Shown here: one piece after another, positions 34,666 through 46,393 of the stretch
How positions within the stretch are numbered: the stretch's first letter is position 1
Layout: each line of letters begins with the position of its first letter
NCBI GenBank assembly: GCA_019454045.1
Contig: SKCR01033659.1
Span: 62,001 to 126,000 of the forward strand
Reading direction: 5' to 3'
DNA from: Zanthoxylum bungeanum
Lineage: Eukaryota > Streptophyta > Magnoliopsida > Sapindales > Rutaceae
DNA: 64,000 nt
Translations under genes and position numbers: made by a program
The notes under the pieces: generated by a model
What the model saw: the letters and a program-made list of their open reading frames with translations, nothing else
What the model was told of the DNA's origin: nothing
Database searches by the model: none

Positions 34666-36780
34666 TGTTGAGATATATGCCATAAAGCATAATGTAATAT
34701 GTAAACATGATTTTTATTTTAAGTAATATATGATGTGGCTATTCATTTATTAAAATATTTATTATAAAATTACATATTATAAATAGTCATGTATGCCCTT
34801 AGATATTAAATGTACTTTCAAATCTAACGTATAAGTGTTATACACAAAAGGATTTAAGTATGAAATTAGTAATCCTAAATAGTTCGTAGAGATCAAACAA
34901 AGATGGACACTTTATTTATGGTTTATCTACAGCTGCGGTCCATTTCGTATTTTATGACAACTTTGATCTGGGTTCGTTCATGTGGTGACATGAGAATGGA
35001 GGCACCTTATATGATGCGATCATATATGATTGAATCAAGATAGAAATGAATTTCTTTTAATATCCATTAAATAAAGAAATTCATATCAGTATAAAAGATG
35101 ATCATATATGGGTTGATCTGAATCCTGAGTGTACTACGAACTCCTGCATAGAAGACTATATCCTTTAATTTACAAATATCAGGTTGGTGAAGAAATTCTG
35201 ACCATAGCTGCGAACTTTGGTGACATAGTTTGGTGTGTGGCTGATGATGTTTTACGTAGTTATGAAATCCACTCATTCTTACGAGAAATAGATAAGTATC
35301 TTCCTTAAGGGTTGATTCGATACTTGAACGATTAGAGCGCTCAAGTCTTTCTATTACGAATAGAAAGATTAATATTCATAATAGTTATGAATAAATCTTT
35401 CATTAGAGAATCAATGATACTTATGTTAAAAAATAATTAGAGAGCTATAACAGACATTATGACCTGGCTCTAATTATGAGATTCTTGTGGATGGTCAATC
35501 TGTATGTAGTGATTATATCAAAGGACGCCGATGAGTTTCGGTATAAGATATATATGCAGTAATGAGAGTGCATCTTTACATTTTTAATGGAATTACATAA
35601 AGTTAATAATTCAGAAAATATTTGATTAAAGAGTTTTAATTAATATTTCAGGATTATTGGAGCTCGGAGCTATAGGTCCATTTGTTCCCATAGCTTGATA
35701 TATTATAGCCAATCATATCATAATTGGATAGTCCAATTATGAATTCACATGCATAATGATAAATTATGTTAATATTATTAATGTGATTAATAATTGAAGT
35801 CACGTTTGAAAACGATATTAAATAAGTTTAACATAAAGTTTTCATTATTGAATGATTATGAGATAATCATATACATTTATATTATATTTTGTAAATATTA
35901 AATTATTTGATAATTTAATTATTATTTTGAATTAAAATATGTATTAATATTTGATATCAATACACATTATTTGAAAATGAGTTACAACATATGTATTAAG
36001 TTGGAGGTTTAATATCTTAATTATGAAGACATTTAACCATAAATTTTATTATTACAAAATTTAAAAAGTTTAACCAAATATGCCCAAGGGTTTAGGGATA
36101 TAATGATAATTTTAATTGCAATTATATTAATCTAAACCCTATCATATAAAAGCAAAAGTTGTTTTACTTTGTGATATAATTTTTCTTTTGCACAAACCCT
36201 CACCACCTTTCTTAAATTTCTCTCAAGTGTTGAAATAAAAACATATAAGAAAAATAGTGTGATATTTTTTTCTTTAAAGAGTTTAGAGAATAAAATTGTG
36301 AGTGAAGCCCACACTTCGATTCTTTGGTAACAAGTAATAGCACGAAAGGTCGAGTAGTGTTAATGAAACCATCTTCTCATTTTCTTTGAGGCTAATTCGG
36401 GGTTGCCTTTGGGTTGTTTTGGAGGTTACGATGGTTTCTTGTGCAGTAAGGATTGACATGAATCAGTTCGGCATTAACATGAATTAGTTCATGTCTCGAG
36501 AAAGAATAATTTCTTGTAGAAAGAATAATTTCTTATGTAGTAAGGATTGACATAAATTAGTTCATGTCTCGAGATTCTTGACTAGCATTAAGGAAAATCC
36601 TGTTAGTTTTGTTTATCTGACAATGACGTTTCTTGACTTTGGTGACCTTTAGAGATAATGTGTCTGACACAATTTGCTTGTCAATTATTTGCAACTATTG
36701 TGAATACTTTTACGTAAATTAACAACCTAAATAAAATAGAAGTGTATAATTATGTGTAGAGAATATTGATTCTCCCAACA
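34666..36780 (+). mobile_element. Copia LTR (element W), same family as 12,748-14,699
   Basis: Starts TGTTGAGATATATGCC after the RNase H fragment and polypurine tract, and shares many blocks with the minus-strand LTR at 12,748-14,699 (ggagctcggagct, gtgagtgaagcccacacttcg, gagcgctcaa). The end is placed at ...ttctcccaaca (36,780), followed by a poor primer-like tagtatcgga. A local duplication of taaggattgacat.aa.tagttcatgtctcgag lies at 36,448-36,570. It has pol on both sides, so it may be shared by two units. Confidence 0.6.
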
Positions 36781-37194
36781 CGATAACTATTAGTATCGGA
36801 TACCAGATCTCCCGATTAGTTATTTAAAATATTATTTAATGATTGTTTTGATATTTGATATCAGAACCTGTGACTATTAGATAGTTACTTGTTCTTTATA
36901 AACAGTTATTACATATTTTAATACAACTTGTAGTGTCATTGACGTAGAGATAAACATTAAGAAATATTTTTGGCAATGTAAATAATTTAGAATAATGATT
37001 TATGAGATTTTATTACTTAAGGATTAGATACTTATCTCGTATGATAAAAGATTGTCTGATATGAGATCACATATTATTATCCATTTAATGAATATTGTAT
37101 TTAGGTAATGTAAGAAAATCTCATTTAACCAATAATTTTTATTGGACCACAGATTTATTAAACTAATATATTAGATGTATGTAGTTTAATGAAT

Positions 37195-38720
37195 TATTAA
37201 TTGCTTCGAGTAGTTTTCTTTACTTCGTAACTTAGTCAATGAGTTTTCATGACTTAGTTACATGTTTCGATGGAACACATTGAATATCTTGAAAAGTTCG
37301 AAAACGTTCAACATGTTCTGATAAAATGAAGATCGAATATTTTGACTGGTTCAAAGATTTTTAATCTGATGTTTTGAAAACTATATCCTTAAAATTCATC
37401 GCGAGTCTTTAAATTATTCAAAGATGTTTGATATGACCAGACAGATAAATTTATGGCAATTAGTTTTAAGATCATTTAATGAATATGATTCTTACTCAAT
37501 ATTATCATTCTACGATTTCAACGTGATGGAATTGGTGAGTGGGAGGAATCGAATCTTATATGATTTGATTCGTTTTATATTGAATATTACCAAATTAATT
37601 TCGATACTCTTAGGGATATGCTCCTGTAACACTAATTCATCCTTTTGATTATAGTTCCATTATTTTCTACAATTACGTATATGATATGTATAAGTAGAAA
37701 TTTGAATCTTGAAAATTTTGAGTTTTGAATCTTTCTTTTGTATAATGGTCATACAATTGAAAGAACTTGTGCCTCGGAGGTAGAAGTAAAAGTTTGTCAT
37801 TTATTTTATTTGATAGAATATTATGTTCTATTTGATAGAATATATTTTTCCACAATCTCGAATAATAAAATGGTTTTATTACTTGGTATGTGTCATCAGA
37901 TGTTGACGAGTGTAGAAAATATTTAACTTATTAAAGTCAAATGTGAGAGTGTTAAACTATAAATAGAACCATATAATTAATTAGATGAAAAGACCCTTGG
38001 ACACCTTCCATATAAGTCCAATAGAATGTCAGAGCAATTTGTAAAGTATTTGATACTTAATGGTTTTGTTGTTTATTTATCGAAGACAAATATCCTATAA
38101 CTTATAATGAGAGCGATATCTGATATCGACTCCGGAAGTTAGCCTTGAATTATAGATCTAAGATTATTCTTAGTTTACTACAATCAAGTTTTAAACTTGA
38201 TTGAGCTTTTGTTATGATTTGTTCATAAAATGTGTAAATGGTTTATACAGCAGAAATGAAGTGTGCTGATTAAAGGTTTGACATTTATAGTGTAACAATG
38301 GGAAATGTTATACTCAGAAATCTATTGTAAATTTTGAGGAAACTTGTCTCTAGTCGCACCAATGGAATGATTAGGATCTCTCGGTTAATGTTAATACTAG
38401 ACTGTGCATTTTGGCTAGGAATACAAAGTGGCGTTTCTGAATGGTTTCTTCGGCGAAGAGATCCATTTGAATTTCTTTGTTTGAAGAGTTCCGTCGAGGA
38501 ATGGCCTTGGAGTTTGTATTCTACTAAGATCGGAGTTCGATATGTTAGCTTATAAAGCTTATTGTAGATTCAGATGAGCTTTCCAGAAATGTGTGTTCTA
38601 TAATTTTGACGTGAGTCGGATTGTCTGATTCTATCAAAGCGTTGAGAATACATATGTGATTGTTAGGTTTAGTGGGAGCATACAAATTTCTCTCTAATGT
38701 TTTAAAACCTAACGATTTTT
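37195..38720 (+). pseudogene. Heavily decayed Ty1/copia integrase and reverse transcriptase
   Basis: No long frame survives, but the order of copia blocks is visible against element Y. 37,205-37,330 matches the integrase YFVTF..DDLS..YVYL..KSE region. 37,523-37,640 gives GRNRILYDLIRFILNITKL, the NGVSERRNRTL... segment. About 38,085-38,165 matches the region just before reverse transcriptase, and 38,570-38,700 matches IYGLKQASR...RFDE...CVYKKVSGS. Stops occur every few codons. The frame is mostly plus, consistent with the LTR at 34,666. Confidence 0.65.
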
Positions 38721-39018
38721 CATTATTAAGGTAATAATGAGATGTGTGTATGGTAAAAGGTTTACCTAAGTTTTCTCCTTGAATGTAGTGAGAGTACTCT
38801 CTAGTATATTCGATATAAAGTTTTATATATGATATAAAACTTAAAGACTTGTAAAATACTCTCATTAGTCGTGCATTAGATATGATCTAATAAATTATAC
38901 AACATGACTATATGTGTGATAATTAGTAAAATTGTTTGACAGTTAGTATGTCTTTTAGGTATATAGTATTCATCTTTCGTAAAGAACGATTCCTTAGTCG
39001 AAAGAGAAATTAATTAGA
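38721..39018. other. Unassigned sequence between two copia relics
   Basis: Probably the tail of the decayed copia pol and the broken edge of the next relic. No motif was recognised. Confidence 0.4.
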
Positions 39019-40002
39019 ATGACTAGTCCATCTTATGCAATGCATGAGGAGATGAGAATGATTCTTAAGAACGAGACATGTGAGCTTGTGGATATGCCTT
39101 TACATAAAAAAAAAAAAGGAGTCAAATGGGTTTATAGGACAAAGCTAATTGCAGATAGGACTGAGAACAAGCATAAAGCCAGATTGGTGGTGAAGGGCTA
39201 TGCACAGTAATTTGGCGTTGATTTTTCAGAAACCTTTGCACCAGTGGCAAGGTTGGACACAATAAGGCTACTCTTGGCAATTGCAGCACAACAACAATGG
39301 AAGTTCTATCAACTAGATGTCAAATCTGCCTTCCTAAATGGATATCTGCAGGAAGACATTTTTGTTGAACAACCTGAGGGATTTGCAGCTGATCCTAACA
39401 AGGTTTATTTGCTTACGAAGGCTTTTTATGGGCTGAAACAAGCCCCAAGAGCCTGGTATGGCAGAGTTGATGAGCACCTGATGAGTTTATGCTTTAGCAG
39501 AAGCCTTAGTGAGAATACTTAATATGTTAAAACAGAAGAACATGAAATAATTATTATCTCATTATATGTGGATGATTTACAAGTGACAGGAAGCAATGCA
39601 GAGCTAGTCGAGATGCTTAAGGAGCAAATGATAGCTGCATTTGAGATGGCAAACCTTGGTGAGATGGCCTACTTCCTTGGAATGGAAGTCCAGCAATCAA
39701 AAAATGAGATTTTTATTGGGCAACAGAAGTATGCTAAAGAAGTGTTAAGAAAGTTTAAAATGGAGGAATGCAATGCCATGGATACTCCATTGGCTCAAAA
39801 TGAGAAGTTTTGTCCTGAAGGAGCTGAAATGGTTGATGAAGGTTTCTATGGAAGCTTGACTAATTGGTTGTTTGATGTACTTGACAGCAACAAGGCCATG
39901 TATTATGTTATCTGTCAGCTTACTTTCAAGGTTCATGCACTGTACCAAGGAAGTGCATCTTAATGCTGCTAAAAGTTTGCTAAGATATATAAAAGGAACA
40001 TT
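39019..40002 (+). pseudogene. Ty1/copia reverse transcriptase, first part of split element V
   Basis: Starts in the reverse transcriptase N-terminus (KGVKWVYRTKL, KHKARLVVKGYAQ), then [45 protein letters not shown], the catalytic LYVDDLQVTG (about 39,562-39,591), LGEMAYFLGMEV and KLLRYIKGT-like text up to the breakpoint. A TAA follows GYAQ and another interrupts near 39,520; a shift lies near 39,960. Gag and integrase are absent to the left. Element U interrupts it at 40,003 and the RNase H half resumes at 45,488. Confidence 0.88.
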
Positions 40003-40411
40003 TGTTGTGAAATCACGATCACTTTAGGAAGTGTTTGAGGAAAAACCGAATTCGTATTATTACTACCAAGAATAATACTACAAGTTTACAAAACAAGAAA
40101 CTCACAAAAACCTCACTTACACTCTCTACACAATTGCTCACTTATTGGGATGATTTACAAACTCACTGGAAGGCTGAATTTATAGGACAAGGTTGGTTAC
40201 TATTACTCCACCATTCACTCCTTGATTCATGGCTTTTCTTTGTTTGTTAGCCATACTTTCAACTTATCACCTAAAGTTAGCTTGGAGCTATCTTCATTAG
40301 TCTTCAAGGATGGCCTGCAGTAGGTAACAATACCTTTCAATGACAGCTGGACAACAAGAAGCTATTGACTTCTTTACAATTCTCCCCCTCCAGCTGCGTC
40401 TGAAGCAATTA

Positions 40412-43400
40412 TCATCTGACAGCTATCCCGGCTATGTCTCTGCACAACTCTAGCTTGTCTCGAGTAACCACCTTTGTTAACATGTCGGCTGGATTCTCAT
40501 CTGTATGGATCTTCACTAGTCTCAGCAGTTGTTGATCCATTACCTCGCGTATCCAGTGATAGCGAATATCAATGTGTTTCGTCCGGGAATGATACATTGA
40601 GTTTTTGCTCAAGTCCAGAGCACTCTGACTGTCACAATGTATCTTATATTCTGTCTGCTTGATCCCTAACTCTTGGAGAAACCGCTTTAGCCACAACATT
40701 TCTTTTCCTGCCTCAGCTATGGCAATGTACTCAGCCTCTGTTGTGGATAATGCAATACACCTCTGCAATCTTGACTGCCATGACACAGCTCCCCCTGCAA
40801 AAGTGTAAATGAATCCTGATGTAGATTTCCTACCATCAAGATCTCCCGCCATATCTGAATCTGTATAGCCTTCCAAGATCGGATCAGCTCCCCCGTAACA
40901 CAGACGAAACTTCGTTGTACCCTTGAGGTACCTGAGAATCCATTTGACTGCCTCCCAGTGTTGCTTTCCAGGGTTAGAGAGAAAACGGCTCACTACACCC
41001 ACTGCGTGTGCAATATCTGGCCTGGTACATACCATTGCATACATTAGGCTTCCAACAGCTGAAGAATATGGTATTGCTGACATTTCCTCTATCTCTTTCT
41101 TGGATGAGGGGCACGAACTCTTGCTCAGTTTGAAATGGTGCGCTAGCGGAACGCTGACTGGTTTGGCTTTCTGTATATCGAACCTCCGATGATTACCCGT
41201 TCAATATACCTCTCATGTGAAAGTGAAGCCACAACTTCTTGTTCTGTCTGTCACGAACAATCTCCATTCCCAAAATCTGTTGAGCTGGTCCTAAGTCTTT
41301 CATGTCGAAAGCCTTGGAGAGTTCCTTCTTCAGCTGGCTGATCTTCGCTCTGCTTCTTGTCCAACAATCAACATGTCATCTACATACAGTAGAAGAGCAA
41401 CGAAATTTCCATCTGGAAACCTCTGAATGTATACACACTGATCTGCTGCAGTTCTTTTGTAGCCTTGACCCACCATGAATGAGTCGAACTTCTTGTACCA
41501 CTGCCTCGGTGCTTGTTTGAGCCCGTACAAGCTCTTTTTCAGCTTGCAAACAAGGTTTTCTTTCCTGAAACCTTGAATCCTTCTGGCTGCTCCATGTAGA
41601 TTTCTTCATTCAGATCACCATGAAGAAATGCTGTTTTGACATCCATCTGTTCAAGCTCCAAGTCAATCTGGCTACCAATCCTAGGATAACTCGGATTGAA
41701 GCCATTTTTACCACCGGTGAAAAAATCTCATCAAAGTCAATTCCCTTTTTCTGTAGGAATCCTTTGACCACTAGCCGAGCTTTGTGTTTCACCACTTTTC
41801 CGCTGCCATCTTTCTTGAGCTTGAATACCCATTTGTTCTTCAGTGCCTTCATTCCATGTGGGAGCTTCACTATCTCATAAGTGTTGTTTTTCTCTGCAGA
41901 GATTCCATCTCATCCTGCATTGCGTGCAGCCATTTGTCTTTGTCTTTATGAGATACAGCTTCGTTGAAGGTTTCTGGCTCCCCCTCGTCAGTAAGCAGAA
42001 TGTATTCTGATCCTGAGTATCTGGCTGATGGAATCCGGCCTCTCTCGGATCTTCGTACTGGAGGTTCTGGCTGTCTGTTGTCATCCGGATCTGTGGATGA
42101 ACTCGAAGCCTCTGATGGAGCAGGCTGCAGCTCCCCCTGCTCAACACCTCCTTCCTCCTCTGGTTCTGCTTCTGGTATGTCTTGCACCCCATCATCATCT
42201 GTGGCCACTGGTGTTGGTTCTGGTGTTGGGGTTGTGTCTGGATTTGCATCGGCATTGTCGGCACTGGTTTTAGAAGGCATCTTGGGCTTTTCAATGTCTT
42301 CTATTGTCTGGTCTTCAAGAACACTACATCCTCCCTGCTTCTGATGACCTTCCTTTCCTTCGGGTCCCATAACCTGTATCCAAATTCTTCGTCTCCATAG
42401 CCTATGAAGATGCATGGAGTAGTCCTTGCATCGAGCTTCTGCCTGAGCTCCTTGGATACATGTGCAAATGCTAAACATCCGAATATTCTGAGGTGAGAAT
42501 ATGAAGGATTCTTACCAGACCACTCTTTCTCCGGAATCTCGAAGTTCAACGGTACAGATGGTGATCTGTTGATCAGGTAGCAGGCGGCACGAACAGCTTC
42601 TCCCCAGAATGGCTTTGGCAGCTTAGCCATACTGATCATGCTTCTGACTTTCTCCATAATGGTGCGGTTCATCCTTTCAGCGCGACACCATTGTGTTGTG
42701 GGGTGCGTGGAACAGTCCTCTCATGTCGAATGCCGTGACTTCCGCAGTAGGCATCGAACTCCCTGGAAGTGTATTCGCCTCCATTGTCTGTACGAAGGCA
42801 CTTCAGTTTCTTCCCTGTTTCACGCTCGACCATGGCATGGAACAGTTTGAAATAATCCAGGACCTGATCCTTTGATTTCAGAAAATACACCCATACTTTC
42901 CGAGAAGCATCATCAATAAAAGTCAGAAAATATTTGTTACCGCCTAGTGAGTTTACCTCCAAGGGACCACATACGTCAGAGTACACCAGACTGAGTAACT
43001 CTGATTTCTTTGTAGAAGAGAAATTGAAAGAGACTCTGTGTTGCTTACCGAATAGACAGTGGTTGCAAGGATCCAGAGTAGCATTTTTGGAGACGGTGAT
43101 TAGATCCTTCTTTGTCAAGGTAGACAACCCCTTTCACTCATGTGACCGAGTCTCTGGTGCCACAGATTCTGAGAAGCCTCTCGTTCAGCTACATTAGGCT
43201 TTCTGCACAAATCTTCACATGAGTCTTGTACAAGGTTCCACAGATGTGTCCTCGGGCGATGACCATAGCACCTTTGATCATTCTCCAGGTGCCGTTACTG
43301 AAGTGGCTAGCATAGCCCTGTTTGTCAAGGGCTACTCCCGAGAGTAAGTTGAGCCGAAGTTCTGGAACATGTCTGACTTCCTTCAGGGTTATTGTATACC

Positions 43401-44445
43401 CTGCATTTGTCCGCAACTGTATTTCACCAATTCCTTCTATCTGAGAAGAACTGGTATTCCCCATCTTCACTGCTCCAAAGTCTCCTGCTTTGTATGTTGT
43501 GAAGTAATCTCTGTGAGGAGTGACGTGGTAGGATGCTGCAGTATCTACCACCCACTCGACATCCTGAGTTGCGGTGTGAAGACATGCTTCTTCCTGGCCG
43601 GAGCATATAGCTACATCCACTGTAGTAACTACTAGTGTCTCCGCATCATTCTTCTTTGGCTGGTTATTGCCTTGTCCCTGCTCCCGTTGCAATTTCCGGC
43701 AATTCTTCTTCAAGTGGCCTTCAATGCCACAGTGGAAGCACTTGTATGTCTTTTTCCCGTCCTTGGACCTGCCCCTGCTTTTGCTTCTGCCTCTTCTCCC
43801 ACCTTGATGTTTCTCCTGTTGTCTTCCTCGTTGCTCCGAGACAAGGGCTTCTGTCTGATCTGAGCCCACGTCTTTTCTTCTAGCTTCTTCATTTGACAAG
43901 GCATCTTTTACCATAGGCATGGAAAGTTTGCCTCCTGGAGCTGAGTTGCTGAGAGTAACCACCAGAGTCTCCCAGTTATCAGGAAGAGAACTGAGTAGCA
44001 GGAGGGCTTGAACTTCATCAGCCAGTTGCATGTCTACTGCAGACAACTGATTCACCAGGCTTTGAAACTCGTTGGTGTGTTCCGCAACGGAAGTTCCACT
44101 CCGTAGCTTCAGGTTCACCAAACGCCTCATGATTAAAGCCTTATTCCGAGCTGTTTTGGCCTGGAACATGTCTTCCAATTTCCTCCACATTTCATAAGCA
44201 TTTGTGTCCTGTGCTACGTGGTGGAAGACACTGTGACCGATCCACTGCCTAATCTGACCCAAGGTTCTGTTGTTGAGTTTATTCCAGTCACACTCATTTA
44301 CAGACTCTGGTTTCACTCCCTTCAACTCGATGACATCAAACAGATCTTTACAATGTAAAAAATCTATCATCCTAGGTCTCCAGAGGGAGTAATTAGTGGC
44401 AGCCAGTTTAATCATTGCACCAGAATGAGAATCCTCCATCTCCAT
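40412..44445 (-). pseudogene. Ty1/copia gag-pol of element U, frameshifted
   Basis: In order on the minus strand from ATG 44,445: Gag; zinc knuckle CFHCGIEGHLKKNC (about 43,700-43,745); protease WVVDTAASYH; pre-integrase with LWHQRLGHMSE; integrase with YSDVCGPLE, LRTDNGGEYTS and TPQHNGVA; a Glu/Pro-rich linker; reverse transcriptase with LLLYVDDMLIVG (about 41,365-41,400); and RNase H with YTDSDMAGDLDGRKSTSG, TTEAEYIA and ENPADMLTK to 40,412. At least six shifts or stops lie near 43,190, 43,140, 42,680, 42,310, 41,875, 41,620 and 41,340. All domains are present, so decay is recent and slight, but as written it cannot make the polyprotein. Confidence 0.92.
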
Positions 44446-44662
44446 TTTAAGTTTTAAATTTTAAAATGAGAATACCCTAAAATCGGGTCTGAATTTCACA
44501 AATCCGAGGTCACCGTTGCGTCCGGAACGGTCGAAAATGGTGGAATAGACACTTCTTTGGTCTAAATCCGACACAGGGGCTGATTTGTAAATTCCTAAAA
44601 GTTCTGGGGCAAAACTGTAAATTTCAAAACTTCAGGGGGCTAAATGAAATTTACCAGGCTGC

Positions 44663-44845
44663 TGACGTGGCGCTGACGTGGCAGTGCTGACGTGGCAAGG
44701 TGGGACCGGTTTGCTGACGTGGCGGACACGTGGCGCTGACGTGGCGAATGACGTGGCGCTGACGTGGCGAATGACGTGTCTGCTGACTGGGCGCTGACGA
44801 GGCGTTGACTGTGCGCTGACTGGGCGTGACGGGCGATGACGTGGC
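44663..44845. promoter_or_regulatory. Cluster of TGACGTGGC bZIP-type sites in the leader of element U
   Basis: On the plus strand, TGACGTGGC occurs at 44,663, 44,674, 44,688, 44,715, 44,737, 44,749, 44,760 and 44,837, plus CACGTGGC at 44,727 and TGACGTGTC at 44,772. TGACGTGGC is a classic high-affinity plant bZIP (C-box/G-box hybrid) site. The cluster lies between the primer site and the gag ATG, in the untranslated leader. Regulatory function is inferred from motif and density only. Confidence 0.6.
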
Positions 44846-45092
44846 GGCTGACGCGGATCGTCTTCAACCTTCAGCACGCGGCGTGAGGCGCGTGGGAAGC
44901 TCTCTGGAAGGCGCGTGCGGCGCGTGCGGTCTGCTGGGACGTCGGTTTGGTCGCCGGAAAATACCACCGTGCTCGTCTCGACGTGAACTAGCTGATGGTA
45001 CCCTCAAAATGATTTTTGACAACTTTGCCGGAACTCGAATTTTCCGAACCAAACTCCGTTCTTCGGTTTTTCGATCCCAATGAAGAACCAAA

Positions 45093-45104
45093 GCTCTGAT
45101 ACCA
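45093..45104 (-). other. Primer binding site of element U
   Basis: gctctgatacca on the plus strand is the complement of tggtatcagagc, the initiator tRNA-Met site, two bases from the LTR. Confidence 0.85.
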
Positions 45105-45487
45105 CTTGTTGTGAAATCACGATCACTTTAGGAAGTGTTTGAGGAAAAACCGAATTCGTATTATTACTACCAAGAATAACTACACAAGTTTACAAAACAA
45201 GAAACTCACAAAAACCTCACTTACACTCTCTACACAATTGCTCACTTATTGGGATGATTTACAAACTCACTGGAAGGCTGAATTTATAGGACAAGGTTGG
45301 TTACTATTACTCCACCATTCACTCCTTGATTCATGGCTTTTCTTTGTTTGTTAGCCATACTTTCAACTTATCACCTAAAGTTAGCTTGGAGCTATCTTCA
45401 TTAGTCTTCAAGGATGGCCTGCAGTAGGTAACAATACCTTTCAATGGCAGCTGGACAACAAGAAGCTATTGACTTCTTTACAACATT

Positions 45488-45971
45488 GAACTTAGGAGTT
45501 AAGTTCAGAAAGAGAGATGAGTTAGTTCTGCATGGATATGCAGATAATGACTGGGATGGAGCTTGTGAAGACATGAAAAGCACTTCAGGTTATCTTTTCA
45601 GCCTTGGTTCAGGATGTTTCTGTTGGAGTTCAAGGACGCAGGAAATAGTTGCTCAGTCAACTGCAGAAGCTGAGTATGTGGCCGCAACTGCTGTTGTAAA
45701 TCAAGCTCTATGGTAGAGAAAGATCATAATGAATGATCTAAGGCTGGTAGAAGAAGAAGCAACGGAATTGTTTGTAGATAATCAGGCTGCAATAGCTATA
45801 TGGAAAAATCCAGTTTTTCATGGAAAAACCAAGCAATTGAAGGTGAAGTACTACTTTATCAGAGAAGTGCATAAAGAAGGTGAAGTGAAGCAGGTATATT
45901 GCAACACTAGTGTTCAACTTGCAGACATTCTAACAAAGGGTTTGTCCAAAGCAAGGTTTGAATTGTTGTGA
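45488..45971 (+). pseudogene. Ty1/copia RNase H, second part of split element V
   Basis: Continues the V polyprotein with LHGYADNDWDGACEDMKSTS, TAEAEYVAATAVVNQALW, LFVDNQAAIAIWKNP and VQLADILTKGLS, ending at the TGA at 45,969. One TAG interrupts it near 45,715. The frame matches the left half once U is set aside. Confidence 0.88.
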
Positions 45972-46006
45972 ATAAAATAGGAGTTTGTAGCAAAAATAGC
46001 AAGGAG

Positions 46007-46276
46007 TGTTGAAATGTGCTATGTTTACTGCATAATATCATAAGTTGAAGGAGTCAAAACAGTTGAAGAATTTCTGGAATAACAGAAGATGAAAAAGCTC
46101 CTGATAATTTGATTTTTCTGTTCCATATTCTTAGGGATTTGCTGTTAAGTTTACTTAAATTTTATGTATAAATAAATTCAGAAGTTAACTAACAAATATT
46201 CATATGCATATGCATATCATATATGTTTTCTTTGAATGTGTGGACGTTGAAATTACCAAATATTTCAATGCACAAC
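46007..46276 (+). mobile_element. Probable 3' LTR of element V
   Basis: Begins TGTTGAAATGTGC after the purine-rich agcaaggag and ends ...caatgcacaaca, about 270 bp. No partner LTR exists because the 5' half of V is lost, so the limits rest on terminal motifs alone. Confidence 0.5.
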
Positions 46277-46393
46277 AAACAGGTGATTGGAGTAGTCTTT
46301 AAAATAATTGGTTTCTATATACATATATATATATATAGTGAAAATATTAACCTTATGACACTATAAAAATTATATTATGATGGTATGTGGTAC

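Larger units (their letters stand above)
40003..45482 (-). mobile_element. Ty1/copia element U (Tork/Tnt1-like), complete with target duplication
   Basis: Two 376-bp LTRs (40,003-40,378 and 45,107-45,482) start TGTTGTGAAATCACG and end cttctttaca. They differ only around aataatactacaag/aataactacacaag and by one further base, so the insertion is young. The target duplication is acatt (39,998-40,002 and 45,483-45,487). The primer site at 45,093-45,104 puts it on the minus strand. It sits inside the pol of element V, and removal of U with one target copy makes the V frame continuous. Confidence 0.93.

Noticed and set aside
41964..42344. 126-codon plus-strand Ser/Gly-rich ORF in element U
   Set aside because: It is the complement of the acidic, proline-rich linker of the element U polyprotein, a shadow frame.
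44632..44967. 111-codon minus-strand ORF over the TGACGTGGC cluster
   Set aside because: It lies upstream of the gag ATG in the leader. The residues are Arg/Ser/Pro repeats dictated by the tandem motif, with no domain.
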